Assembly: GCA_036702975.1 (NCBI GenBank)
Contig: DATNPX010000059.1
Location: 272,882-336,881 of the forward strand
From: DATNPX01 sp036702975
Lineage (GTDB): Bacteria; Cyanobacteriota; Vampirovibrionia; Obscuribacterales; Obscuribacteraceae
Reading direction: 5' to 3'
DNA length: 64,000 bases
Below, in pieces: positions 1-8,229 of the stretch. The position numbers and the translations under genes are program-made. Every line of letters begins with the position of its first letter. Position 1 is the stretch's first letter. The notes below the pieces were generated by a model. The model had not been told where the DNA came from. It saw nothing but the letters and a program-made list of their open reading frames with translations, and searched no databases.

Positions 1-1472
1 ATCAACGCCAGATAAATAACGCCTGAAACAGTGAATCCAACAAACCAAGCGTTGTCATATATCGGCTTCATGGCTGGATAGAAAGCACCCGCCCACGAAA
101 TCGCGCATCCTAAGATGGTGGCCACTGCGGCCCGCCAGTTCCAACCGGAAGCGTACTTGTAGTCTCCATCACTTAGATACAAATGCGGAAGACACAACTT
201 GCGATTGCGAATCACCCAATAATCAACGATAAGTACACCAGCGATCGATCCCAAGCCGCCGGAATAACCGACCAACCACTTGAAGATATAACCTTGCGGA
301 TCTGCCACTAGCTTCCAGGGCTGCATGGCGATGCCGAAGAGACCTGTAATGAGGCCGCCGGTTTTGAAGTCGATCCATTTTGGAAAGGCGTTAGCAAAGT
401 CGTTTGCCGGTGAGACCACGTTTGCTGCAATATTGACTGACAAGGTGGCAACAGTAACTGTAAACATAGATATGGCGACAACGATCGGCTGCTTGAACTG
501 GCCGATCAATTGCACCGGGTCCCAGAGCACAGAAGCAGGAACATCGGGATATATGACCAGCGCAGAAGACGTAATCAGTATGCCCATGGCAGAAAAAACA
601 GTCATCGCCGAAGGCAAGGCAACAACTTGACCGACAGTCTGCTCGCGCTGGCTTTTGCCAAAACGCGTGAAGTCAGGCATGTTCAAAGAGAGCGTGGCCC
701 AAAATCCAACCATGGCGGTGAGAGACGGGAAAAAAGTGACAAAGAATTCGCTCGTTGACTTAAAGCTCGAGGGACGCGAAAGTAATGAACCGAAACCATG
801 AGCCGTAATCAATGCCCATACACAAAGGATTGTGGTCATCGTCATGACAAAAGGAGCGGCAAACCCCTCCACCTTCTTTAGTAGGTCCATGCCTCTATAA
901 ATAATGAATATATTCAAGCACCAGAATATAAGGAAAGACAACCACTCGGTCGGAGTGTGCTCCAGAACGGGTCCCCCAAGCAAGTTAGAGAAACCAGGCA
1001 CGATGGCAGCGACAAAGGTAAAAAGGGCCTTGCCTCCAATCCAAGTTTGGATGCCAAACCAGCCACAAGCAACGACCGCTCGCATCAGCGCCGGCAAATT
1101 AGAACCGACAGTGCCGTAAGCGGCTCGAGCGAACACTGGAAATGGAATACCGTATTTGGTGCCAGGGTGAGAGTTGAGCAAGATCGGCAAAAGCACTATC
1201 ACGTTACCGAGAAGAATTGTAATGATGGCCTGCCACCAATTCATACCGCTGGCTATCAACCCGGACGACAACATATACGTCGGTATACACGCTGACATAC
1301 TGACCCATAGCGCCGCATAGTTGTACGTGTCCCAGGTGCGGCCTGCCACCGGCACTGGTGCCAGGTCGTGGTTATACAAAGAGCTTTCCTTCAGCGGTCT
1401 CTCGTCTTTGACATCGACCCGCCCGTCTCGGTGCTCCACTATGTTTCCGCAAACTGGATTCTCGCTTGTCAT
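1..1472 (-). CDS. NCS1-family nucleobase/hydantoin/allantoin:cation symporter (3' end outside window)
   Basis: Translating the minus strand from the ATG at 1472 gives an uninterrupted frame to the window edge (about 490 codons). The order is typical of NCS1 permeases (PucI, Mhp1): an N-terminal NHDLAPVPVAGRTW motif, a region around YAALWVSMS, then GWFGIQTWIGG, a NIFIIYRGMD segment, NMPDFTRFGKSQRE, and NVVSPANDFANAFP. Many hydrophobic segments alternate with short loops, as in a 12-helix inner-membrane transporter. The family imports nucleobases, hydantoins or allantoin with Na+ or H+, so a role in purine or pyrimidine salvage is likely, but the substrate cannot be told from sequence alone. 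An in-frame TGA lies two codons upstream of the ATG, so no earlier start is possible. It is divergent from the gene at 1863, and the C-terminus is missing only because of the window boundary. Confidence 0.9.
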   Translation of the reverse strand, partial: MTSENPVCGNIVEHRDGRVDVKDERPLKESSLYNHDLAPVPVAGRTWDTYNYAALWVSMSACIPTYMLSSGLIASGMNWWQAIITILLGNVIVLLPILLNSHPGTKYGIPFPVFARAAYGTVGSNLPALMRAVVACGWFGIQTWIGGKALFTFVAAIVPGFSNLLGGPVLEHTPTEWLSFLIFWCLNIFIIYRGMDLLKKVEGFAAPFVMTMTTILCVWALITAHGFGSLLSRPSSFKSTSEFFVTFFPSLTAMVGFWATLSLNMPDFTRFGKSQREQTVGQVVALPSAMTVFSAMGILITSSALVIYPDVPASVLWDPVQLIGQFKQPIVVAISMFTVTVATLSVNIAANVVSPANDFANAFPKWIDFKTGGLITGLFGIAMQPWKLVADPQGYIFKWLVGYSGGLGSIAGVLIVDYWVIRNRKLCLPHLYLSDGDYKYASGWNWRAAVATILGCAISWAGAFYPAMKPIYDNAWFVGFTVSGVIYLAL

Positions 1473-1862
1473 GTATCAGTGACGCTGATCCTTCACACCA
1501 GTGACGGTAAGACATCTTGATTATGCCACTCAGTATTGCTTTGCAACCATTAGATGTGTGCAAATTCCAGCAAACGCCGCCGGCATCACACACCACAGAT
1601 GGTGCCGTGACATTTTTCGCACATCCGAGTTAAAAACAGCAAATTGTCAAGCGAGCGAGCTCTTGACTTTCAAAACAGAGATTAACTTGATTTTTACGTA
1701 AAACCAGATCGACGAAGACGTTGACCAGAAGCCATACAAACGGCATCGCTTTAGCCAGCGACCGATCAGACGGAGCAGAGCCGTACTTTGACTATAAATA
1801 AAAGTGTAGAATCTCAAAGAATCCGATCCTCTCTTGAATTCCCCCGAGCAAAGAGAACACCA
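1473..1862. other. Divergent intergenic region, no gene seen
   Basis: This 390-base gap separates two divergent genes. Short open frames here have no family-like features. A TATAAA box at 1793-1798 could be the -10 element of the rightward gene, which would place transcription start near 1805 and favour the ATG at 1863. No convincing -35 box accompanies it. Confidence 0.4.
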
Positions 1863-3707
1863 ATGCAAGAAAAAAGCAACTGGTCCAAATCCCGCATGCT
1901 AAGGCATACAGCCCTTGGCACTGCTGTCAGTATCGCGCTGCAATTGACTTGCAGCTATGCGATCGCCTATGCCGACACGAACAGTGATGGTGTCGACGAC
2001 TCCAGACTAGCTTCTGCTAGTGGAGTTGGACTCAATGCTCCGTCGTTACCAAAAGTCGATGAAACAAGGCAAGACATTGCTAGCGCAACGACAATTCACA
2101 AAGACATCGACGCCGCGAGCAAACTTGCAACAGTCGTGACTCCAGCAGCTCAAGAGTCGCCGGCGGAGACAACTTCAGTTGTTGATCCAAACGCAACGAG
2201 AAACGGAAACATGTCACTTGCCGCAGCCGCCGGTTTGGCACCTGCGAGCACTACAACTACAACGACCACCACGACTAGCACAACTTCAACCAGCACCTCG
2301 GGTAACACCTCAATTACTGCCCCATCATCACTCTTATCTGGTGTTGTCGTCACCGAAACTGATGATCCGATGGAGCGCGTCAACCGCGACTTGATCATCA
2401 AAATGTTCGAACTGGAAAGGCTCAACACTTATTTCCGCATCGAATCCACAAAACAGAGCAAGTGGAGAAAATGGCGCACGCTGATCTCTGAAGAGACAGC
2501 CGCCATCAGCGTAGCCGCCGGTACGCTCATCGCTATCGAGCAGTCTCTGCGTTCGTTGCACACAGGCTACAAATTCCACGTACTTAAGCTCGGTCCAACT
2601 TTGGTCTTTGCCAAATACTTCAGACCGCCAGGCAACATTGTGTTGGAGCACGCATACGTTACAGCTCTTCCCGGCGTATGGTTTGCAGTCTTCCAAGAGT
2701 GCTTCGAACTCGGCCAGAACTACTTCTCCGACTGGAAAGCAAGACAGAAAGGTTTCGACCCAACCACGACTCGCTTGAAAGCGAAGGAGATACAGGATCA
2801 GATCGATGCACTCCTCGCACAACGTGATGGTCTGGTTGCGGCCTCGACAGCTAGCGCTCCAGAAAAGGAACTTCTCTCGGCAGAGGGCAAAGTTCTTCAC
2901 GATATGCGCGACATAACCGTTCAGGAATACAAGAACTACTATGTAGGTGCACGTAAGATTCGTTGCTACCAAAATATGTTCTACCTGGCAGACATCGCTG
3001 AAAAGGTCACTGGCGTGATGTCGTTGCAAGCCGGTTTGGAAGCAGTTCGCCGAAACAAGATCAAGTTCAACGAAGCCTTCGGTACGCTTCAAGCGACTTC
3101 TGCATTCCTCGTTATCTTGACACCGATCATGGCTAAGTTGTACAGCAACTGGCGCGGTAAAGGTGCTCAACGCACTGTCGACGAGACCATCCACGCCAAT
3201 GCTGCTGTCACCGCTGAGACTTTCGATGCCGACCGCAAGCACTTGCAAGACCTCTACCTGGCTAACGGTGCCAGCCGTGGTCAGACGATGCTCAATAATT
3301 TGATCGCTCGCGACGCTGTCTACCGCATGGAGAACGAAAACTTCTATGCCTTGCAAGCGATGGCTGCCCGTGAAAAGAGGGATGAGCATCAAGCGTTCAT
3401 CAACGCTCTTAAGATTCGCTCAGTCGCCTTCGTCGGTAAAATGGCATACGCAGTTAACGTCGGTTTCATCTTGGGAGACGGCAGACAGACCGCTCCCAGA
3501 AAGATCACCGAGTTGATCGTGGCAGGTACCATTCCTTACGAAGTCGTACTTGATGCATCGATCTACGACAAGGCTCACACCGCTATCAAAGGCTACAAGT
3601 ACGAAAACCAGCTTCGCTCGAAAAACGAGCTTCCCGGACAGATCTATCGCGCCAGACTGGAGCGTATGGACCAAGCCCAGGGCGTTCTTGCTCCGAAGAA
3701 GCTATAG
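1863..3707 (+). CDS. Secreted or envelope protein of unknown function with Thr-rich linker
   Basis: The family is not recognised. The chosen ATG gives 614 residues starting with a basic stretch and a hydrophobic segment (LGTAVSIALQLTCSYAIAYA) that looks like a Sec signal peptide. An upstream in-frame ATG at 1788 would bury this signal 25 residues in and would lie upstream of a possible -10 box. After the signal comes a low-complexity region with an almost pure Thr run about 120-150 residues in, then a long Lys/Arg/Glu-rich, apparently helical domain with a few hydrophobic stretches (for example around VISVAAGTLIAIEQ and FGTLQATSAFLVILTPIMA) that may be membrane segments. It is followed by an inverted repeat and a regulator gene on the same strand. 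No function is proposed. Confidence 0.75.
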   Translation: MQEKSNWSKSRMLRHTALGTAVSIALQLTCSYAIAYADTNSDGVDDSRLASASGVGLNAPSLPKVDETRQDIASATTIHKDIDAASKLATVVTPAAQESPAETTSVVDPNATRNGNMSLAAAAGLAPASTTTTTTTTTSTTSTSTSGNTSITAPSSLLSGVVVTETDDPMERVNRDLIIKMFELERLNTYFRIESTKQSKWRKWRTLISEETAAISVAAGTLIAIEQSLRSLHTGYKFHVLKLGPTLVFAKYFRPPGNIVLEHAYVTALPGVWFAVFQECFELGQNYFSDWKARQKGFDPTTTRLKAKEIQDQIDALLAQRDGLVAASTASAPEKELLSAEGKVLHDMRDITVQEYKNYYVGARKIRCYQNMFYLADIAEKVTGVMSLQAGLEAVRRNKIKFNEAFGTLQATSAFLVILTPIMAKLYSNWRGKGAQRTVDETIHANAAVTAETFDADRKHLQDLYLANGASRGQTMLNNLIARDAVYRMENENFYALQAMAAREKRDEHQAFINALKIRSVAFVGKMAYAVNVGFILGDGRQTAPRKITELIVAGTIPYEVVLDASIYDKAHTAIKGYKYENQLRSKNELPGQIYRARLERMDQAQGVLAPKKL

Positions 3708-3789
3708 TTGACTTGAAGCCAGGCTTCGGGATGCTAGCAAAATCTATACTGGTATAAAGTCTGCCACCATACAACAGGCAATCTTGCCT

Positions 3790-3810
3790 TCACAGCTCCC
3801 CAAGCTGTGA
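3790..3810. repeat. Perfect inverted repeat (8-bp arms, 5-base loop)
   Basis: TCACAGCT at 3790-3797 and AGCTGTGA at 3803-3810 are exact reverse complements around CCCCA. The repeat sits 57 bases upstream of the XRE regulator start, so it could be an operator for autoregulation. It could instead be the stem of a weak terminator for the preceding gene, but no T-run follows it. Confidence 0.45.
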
Positions 3811-3866
3811 TAGTCTGAAAGCGTTCGAGAGCTGCTCGGCTGTATCAGACAGGTAATATACTGAAG

Positions 3867-4739
3867 ATGGCGCTTGCAAGAGAGAAATTACCCGTGAACG
3901 AGAGCGCAGCGCGACGCGAAGAGCTGAAGAATTTTCTTCGCAATCGTCGTGCCAGGCTTTCGCCGGTTGATTTTGGATTCAAAGATGGGACGAGAAGACG
4001 CACTCCAGGCTTACGACGAGACGAAGTAGCTCAGCTTGCTAATATCGGGACGACCACCTACACATTTCTGGAGCAAGGGCGAGACATACACGTTTCAACT
4101 GACATTCTCGAGAAATTAGCAGAGGTGCTTCGTCTCAATGAGCAAGAGAAACGGCATCTTTTCAGACTGGCAGCCGGGGAACTGCCACCTGAAAATCCGC
4201 CCAGCGAACATCCGGCACCCGCACTCGAGGAGTTTTTGAAAAACCTCGGCACTTGTCCGGCGATCATCCTGAACAACCGATTCGACATAATAGCCACAAA
4301 TGAAGCTGGGGCTATTATCTTCGGTCACAGGCCCACATCGGGGTCGATAGAAGAGAATAGTATGTGGCGGATGTTCAACAATCCGACCAGGAAGTCGTTC
4401 TATGAAAACTGGGATGATTGCGCGAAGGCTTATGTCTCCTATTTCCGTTGGAATTACGGTAAGTACATAGGCGACCAGAGGCTGGCCGAATTCGTGCAGG
4501 CCCTGGAAGAATCTAGCGAGGAGTTCCGCCAGATTTGGGATGACTACGAGGTATTTGACGCCAGCAAGCTCGAGACGCCACTGCATATCAACCATCCGAA
4601 GCTTGGTCGCATCACAGGGCACTACGTTCTATTAGCACCATTTGGCTATCCCAATTTCACCGTGTGTGCCTTGACCCCAGACCCTAGCACTGACACGGCT
4701 GAAAAGATTGAACGTTTCTTGAAAGAGAATAGACCCTGA
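3867..4739 (+). CDS. XRE-family transcriptional regulator with MmyB-like ligand-binding domain
   Basis: This is a 290-residue DNA-binding regulator. Residues about 14-90 form a helix-turn-helix of the type that begins ELKNFLRNRRARLSP, contains RRTPGLRRDEVAQLA, and ends in a leucine-rich LAEVLRLNEQEKRHLFRLA stretch. That combination is diagnostic of the actinobacterial/proteobacterial XRE-MmyB family. Residues about 120-285 match the MmyB-like PAS-type sensor domain (NRFDIIATNEAGAIIFG, then NHPKLGRITGHYVLL near the end). In characterised relatives this domain is thought to bind a small hydrophobic ligand, but the ligand and targets here are unknown. An inverted repeat at 3790-3810 upstream could be its own operator. 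The neighbouring genes do not suggest a regulon. A GTG at 3894 is an alternative start. Confidence 0.9.
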   Translation: MALAREKLPVNESAARREELKNFLRNRRARLSPVDFGFKDGTRRRTPGLRRDEVAQLANIGTTTYTFLEQGRDIHVSTDILEKLAEVLRLNEQEKRHLFRLAAGELPPENPPSEHPAPALEEFLKNLGTCPAIILNNRFDIIATNEAGAIIFGHRPTSGSIEENSMWRMFNNPTRKSFYENWDDCAKAYVSYFRWNYGKYIGDQRLAEFVQALEESSEEFRQIWDDYEVFDASKLETPLHINHPKLGRITGHYVLLAPFGYPNFTVCALTPDPSTDTAEKIERFLKENRP

Positions 4740-4764
4740 CCGTCACCAGAGCCAGACAGGGTCT
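4731..4764. terminator. Hairpin shared by convergent gene ends
   Basis: AGACCCTG (4731-4738) and CAGGGTCT (4757-4764) form a perfect 8-bp stem with an 18-base loop. It spans the stop codon of the regulator and touches the stop of the convergent gene. On the minus strand the stem is followed by a T-rich stretch (ATTCTCTTTC). A bidirectional terminator is the simplest reading, although neither side has a pure T-run. Confidence 0.4.
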
Positions 4765-5291
4765 TAACCGACTTGCTGCCTGACTTTTTTAGAGACGTTC
4801 GGAAAGGCAAGTTGCTGCGCTCGCCGTTGCGGACCGATTCGCAATAAGGTTGTATGCGCGCGGTAGGCAACGTAAGGGTTTTCGTCCTCCGTTAGAAGTT
4901 CCAGGGCTTCTGTCGGACAGTTATGATTCTCGGCGATTGAATACCGGACATCCGGGTTTGAATCATGCGTCAGCGCAAATATTATGTGAGTCGGTGTGTT
5001 GAGATTTTCTGCAACAGCCGCTCGCACCTCCGCTGCCGGATGATAAGACAAACGCTCAAGCGTAGTAGCCAGGGCGTTCGGGTGCTCGGCAATGCGCTCA
5101 GCGACCAATCGCTGCGCACCACGAGATTGAGTCTCCAACTCGTCGCCTGATGTAAGAGGGTTTGTCACCATTCCCCAGACATCTTGCCTCCCCTCGAGCA
5201 CGCGCTCATATTCACAGCTGCGGCAGGTCTCCTTGCGTCTATCCTGGCTTTGAGATTCGTTATCAGAGTCTCTTTGAGGTTTATTGTCCAT
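4764..5291 (-). CDS. LRV (leucine-rich variant) / HEAT-like repeat protein
   Basis: This 175-residue protein has a hydrophilic N-terminus with a single CxxC (CRSCEYE), then about four repeats of roughly 24 residues (residues about 65-160). Each repeat carries the pattern AExxxxPxxxLxxLxxDxxxxVRxAVA, as in AEHPNALATTLERLS, VRAAVAENLNTP and VRYSIAENHNCP. This is the pattern of the LRV family, whose members form superhelical protein-binding solenoids; the best-known examples also carry an Fe-S cluster motif, which is not complete here. There is no signal peptide, so the protein is probably cytoplasmic. A clear paralog at 5563-6171 is transcribed divergently, and both end in a TEDENPYVA / SEDENPYVA motif. 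The binding partner is unknown. Confidence 0.75.
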   Translation of the reverse strand: MDNKPQRDSDNESQSQDRRKETCRSCEYERVLEGRQDVWGMVTNPLTSGDELETQSRGAQRLVAERIAEHPNALATTLERLSYHPAAEVRAAVAENLNTPTHIIFALTHDSNPDVRYSIAENHNCPTEALELLTEDENPYVAYRAHTTLLRIGPQRRAQQLAFPNVSKKVRQQVG

Positions 5292-5444
5292 AGTCTGAGC
5301 CCTCTAGCAGCGCCCCCAACGAGAGTACAAGGTTCGCACCCCAGCGACCTTGTAAGACCAGTATCCCTCTTGAAAACCCGACATTTTCCGAGATCCAGTG
5401 CCGAAATCGCTTGATACACAAGCACTTACGGACGAAAACCGAAA

Positions 5445-5474
5445 TTGATGGAGAAAACTATACAACTTTATAGG
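5445..5474 (+). promoter_or_regulatory. Candidate promoter for the rightward LRV gene
   Basis: TTGATG (5445-5450) and TATAGG (5469-5474) are separated by 18 bases, about 90 bases before the ATG at 5563. Both hexamers are imperfect. The position in a divergent intergenic region supports it, but there is no other evidence. Confidence 0.3.
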
Positions 5475-5562
5475 GTTTCCTAGAGCAGGTCCAAAAATAT
5501 TTCGAGAATAATGAGATGGGAAGACTTTGTTTGGATAGGGAGGCTCGGGCTGGAACATCGCG

Positions 5563-6171
5563 ATGGGCACTGATACCACGAAGTCGAGACAATCACCGGA
5601 AAAGCGTGATGATCCCGACTTCTACGATATACAGAAGATTTCGAGTTACTTTTCCAGATTGGGTGTGAAGGAGGCGTTAATGTCTTTGCTATTGAAGGGT
5701 CTGGATGACGATCAAACGAAGATCGAGTCGACCGCAGCGGAACGTGAACGAAAACTGGCTTTGCAGGCTGAGGCCGCTCGTATTCGCTGGCTGTTGGCGG
5801 TAAATCCAAACACACCAGCTCCGGTGCTCGAACATCTCTCGCGCGATAACCATCCACCTGTGCTAGAACGGATCGGCGAAAACCCGCGTGCTCACGTCAC
5901 TACACTGATTAAGCTATCCATGCATAGTAATCCGCAAGTACGCGCAGCTGTAGCTGAGAACACAAATCTCTCTCTGAAAACGGTCTGGCGTCTCTGCCGG
6001 GACGAAAGCGCTGACGTACGCTTGCGGTTGGCTGAATCCTACACCGTACCGATCGCAGTCTTGCGGGTTTTGTCGGAAGACGAAAATCCCTACGTCGCAG
6101 ACCGAGCACAAACCACGATGAAGCGAATCCTCGAAGAAGTCTCCTGTAAGCGGGCTACAGACTTCAGATAG
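5563..6171 (+). CDS. LRV / HEAT-like repeat protein, paralog of the divergent neighbour
   Basis: This 202-residue cytoplasmic protein has a charged N-terminus followed by LRV-type repeats of about 24 residues from residue 85 to 200: LLAVNPNTPAPVLEHLS, VRAAVAENTNLSLKTVW, VRLRLAESYTVPIAVLRVLS, SEDENPYVADRAQTTM. The VRAAVAEN and EDENPYVA blocks are nearly identical to the neighbour on the other strand, so the two arose by duplication and inversion or share a recent ancestor. The N-termini are not alike: this one lacks the CxxC. The repeats form a solenoid that usually mediates protein-protein contacts. No enzymatic domain is seen. Confidence 0.75.
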   Translation: MGTDTTKSRQSPEKRDDPDFYDIQKISSYFSRLGVKEALMSLLLKGLDDDQTKIESTAAERERKLALQAEAARIRWLLAVNPNTPAPVLEHLSRDNHPPVLERIGENPRAHVTTLIKLSMHSNPQVRAAVAENTNLSLKTVWRLCRDESADVRLRLAESYTVPIAVLRVLSEDENPYVADRAQTTMKRILEEVSCKRATDFR

Positions 6172-6182
6172 ACTAGGCAACT

Positions 6183-6380
6183 ACTTTTGCCAGGCGAGTT
6201 CAGCAAGCTTCTGACGGTGTTAACGTTGCGCGTCGTTCCGGTCTTTGCTGCGGGAATCTTCAATTTCGGGCTGCCCATGCCGTCTGGGCAGTATATATAA
6301 ATTTCCTGACGACCCAGCGCTATTCGTTCATTAACCTTGCCAGAGACTTTGTCCAGAGCATCGCTCAGACTATCGGCAAT
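6183..6380 (-). pseudogene. 3' remnant of a DUF1697 gene
   Basis: A minus-strand frame starting just after an in-frame TAG at 6381-6383 reads through GRQEIYIYCPDGMGSPKL and ends TTRNVNTVRSLL. In DUF1697 proteins the C-terminal third carries exactly this arrangement: a YlxxPdGiGrSKL motif followed by a TTRNWNTVxKL motif. Here SPKL replaces SKL and the conserved Trp is Val. There is no start codon and no N-terminal two-thirds; the fragment begins inside the 3' end of the adjacent membrane-protein gene. It is best read as the decayed tail of a lost gene. The frame stays open past the natural end of the family into the neighbouring gene. Confidence 0.65.
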
Positions 6381-7071
6381 CTATTCCCTCCACCTCGCCG
6401 AGATCCTCGAGGCTAGGCTCTTTTACGAGACTGAGCACTTCAGCAAGCTTGTGCTGCACAACTGAAGTGCAGCCAAGAGACAACAGCAGCCCACTCGAGA
6501 CCAGCGCGGCCCGCAGATATTCATACTGGCCAAGTTCGGTGAACATTGTCGTCAACAACATCAGTCCCACCGCTGACGGAGCGCAGATACCGAACGAAAT
6601 CAGATACTCAAATGCTTTAGATAGTTGCTCAGGCTCTGGCAGCCGGTTGTTAATGTACCTTCTCAAGGACGTGAAAATCATGCTGTACCATGCGACCGAA
6701 AGCAAAATCATAACGCCCACAGAGGTTACTATCGCGAGCGGCATCGCTGTCCCTTGATAGTTCAGCATCATACAACTGCCAATCAGCAAAAAATAGTTGA
6801 GCGGGTGCGCGCCAAGAAACATACTTAGAAGCCAGGCACGGCGCGGCAGAACTTGGCTGACCGGGTCGAGCTTTTTCATAGCAAATTCGATCCGGTAAAG
6901 AACAAACATCCAATATGCCCAAGCAACGGTCTCAGCAATATTAAATGGCAACGAGGTGGCGTAGGAGCAAGGCACCATGATAGAGGGCAGAATAACAACC
7001 AGCCCCCAGGCGGGAGTCATATAACGCTTTGCCAGCCTCATTTTTGAGGCTATAGTAACATCGTAAACCAT
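6370..7071 (-). CDS. Multi-pass membrane protein of unknown function
   Basis: The family is not recognised. The protein has 233 residues from the ATG at 7071, which has a good ribosome binding site (GAGGA, 7 bases upstream); a start at 7113 is possible but lacks one. There are about six hydrophobic segments (for example WGLVVILPSIMVPCSYA, FLLIGSCMML, LAIVTSVGVMILLSVAW, FGICAPSAVGLMLL, AALVSSGLLLSLG), so it is an integral inner-membrane protein. It ends in an acidic tail. Its 3' end overlaps the DUF1697 remnant by 11 bases, suggesting that a deletion joined the two. Confidence 0.7.
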   Translation of the reverse strand: MVYDVTIASKMRLAKRYMTPAWGLVVILPSIMVPCSYATSLPFNIAETVAWAYWMFVLYRIEFAMKKLDPVSQVLPRRAWLLSMFLGAHPLNYFLLIGSCMMLNYQGTAMPLAIVTSVGVMILLSVAWYSMIFTSLRRYINNRLPEPEQLSKAFEYLISFGICAPSAVGLMLLTTMFTELGQYEYLRAALVSSGLLLSLGCTSVVQHKLAEVLSLVKEPSLEDLGEVEGIDCR

Positions 7072-7380
7072 GATTGAATCCTCGCAAGTATCAGCGACCA
7101 AATGTGCTACCAATGAAATTGAAGCTTCTCAGCCTCGCTAGTCGACTCACCATATGCATTGAACACCGTTCCAAAGTTGAATCGGCGACAGGCAAGTCAA
7201 CACGCCGGTCGCAGGAAGTCCAACGCAACCGCTCTGAAGCCGCGTGAACAGCCGCATAGACCGACATGGTTACTACCCGCGCCAAGCACGATTATGTACT
7301 TTAAAACACATGCATCAATTCGGAATTTTGCAACCGCCTGCGGATTGCCTCACTGAAAGCGGCGGAACGTCATGATAGGG
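7072..7380. other. Intergenic region, no gene seen
   Basis: This 309-base stretch lies between two leftward genes. I see no recognisable coding frame, hairpin with T-run, or RNA gene. It should contain the promoter of the membrane protein that starts at 7071. Confidence 0.4.
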
Positions 7381-8229
7381 CTAGACGTAGCTTCTGATAC
7401 GGCCGCGAAGCAGGCGATTAATCTCCGCTTGAATCTCGCCCTGAACAAACTTCGTTTGTTTCTTCGCCAGCTCTTCAAGTGCATCGCGGTCTTTTGTCGT
7501 CTTGTACGAGACCGGCTTGGCGACGCTCATATACCATTGCACCGGAAACGAGGCGAAATTCAACGGGAACGGAAGCCAGGGGAAGAATGGTGTCACAGGC
7601 AGTGCCGGCAGTCCGACCAGCTTCTTCAAACAGTCGGCCGTCAGTATGTTCGGAATTGCTTCATCGCAGCCAACTGTGGCTAGCGGATAGATCTGAACAC
7701 CTTCCTCAATTGCCGGCAGAAGACGAGTCCAATCAAACTCTCTTACGCGATAGCGTTCAGAAAACGGCTTGCTAGCGGCGGCTATGCCTTCCGGAAAAAT
7801 AGCCACCAATTCACCAGCATTGAGCAGACTCTTCAAATTTTCAGATGACCAAGGGACAAAACCCAGTTTGATGGCCGCAGATCTGATCGCCTCGTCGTCT
7901 ACCCAATCCATGTCAGCAACGATATTCAAACGTCGAGGCGTCTTACGGCGCATTAAAGCGTACATCAACATCATAGCCGGCCACGGCACAAGACCAGATG
8001 TATTCCCAACTATCAGAGCCGGTCCTTGCTTGGGCAGACGCTCTAGGCTTGCCACCTGCACGCGCCACCATTCTTCGAAGAGAAACGACAACAGCGGCTC
8101 TGCTTGTGCAATCTGGCGGATGTCGTATCCAAAACCAAGCTCTTTTCCATGCACAGATCTTATGTATTCGCGACGGCGGTCGGTGAATTTAGTAAGCGGA
8201 AACAGCTTAGTTAGATTCATCTTCGGCAT
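7381..8229 (-). CDS. PlsC-like acyltransferase homolog lacking the catalytic motif (probable pseudoenzyme)
   Basis: This 282-residue protein aligns along its whole length with the neighbour at 8207-9097, including the N-terminal approach to motif I, the FPEG motif, SERYRV and the C-terminal PFFPWLPFPLNF. It therefore belongs to the lysophospholipid acyltransferase-like superfamily. The motif I His and Asp that form the catalytic pair are replaced: the neighbour reads GNHSGLLPVD, whereas this protein reads GNTSGLVPWP, so His is Thr77 and Asp is Pro84. Motif III keeps Glu147-Gly148 but lacks the usual Arg. The fold is probably kept while acyl transfer is lost, so a regulatory or structural role, perhaps as a partner of the active paralog, is an inference. 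It overlaps the upstream gene by 23 bases and must be cotranscribed with it. An alternative start three codons in is possible. Confidence 0.8.
   Translation of the reverse strand: MPKMNLTKLFPLTKFTDRRREYIRSVHGKELGFGYDIRQIAQAEPLLSFLFEEWWRVQVASLERLPKQGPALIVGNTSGLVPWPAMMLMYALMRRKTPRRLNIVADMDWVDDEAIRSAAIKLGFVPWSSENLKSLLNAGELVAIFPEGIAAASKPFSERYRVREFDWTRLLPAIEEGVQIYPLATVGCDEAIPNILTADCLKKLVGLPALPVTPFFPWLPFPLNFASFPVQWYMSVAKPVSYKTTKDRDALEELAKKQTKFVQGEIQAEINRLLRGRIRSYV

Noticed and set aside
325..1295. Several plus-strand open frames in the first 1.3 kb
   Set aside because: They run antisense to a continuous, well-conserved NCS1 permease frame on the minus strand.
2334..3392. 352-codon minus-strand open frame
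   Set aside because: It is antisense to the secreted protein gene, has Cys-rich random composition, no ribosome binding site and no family features.
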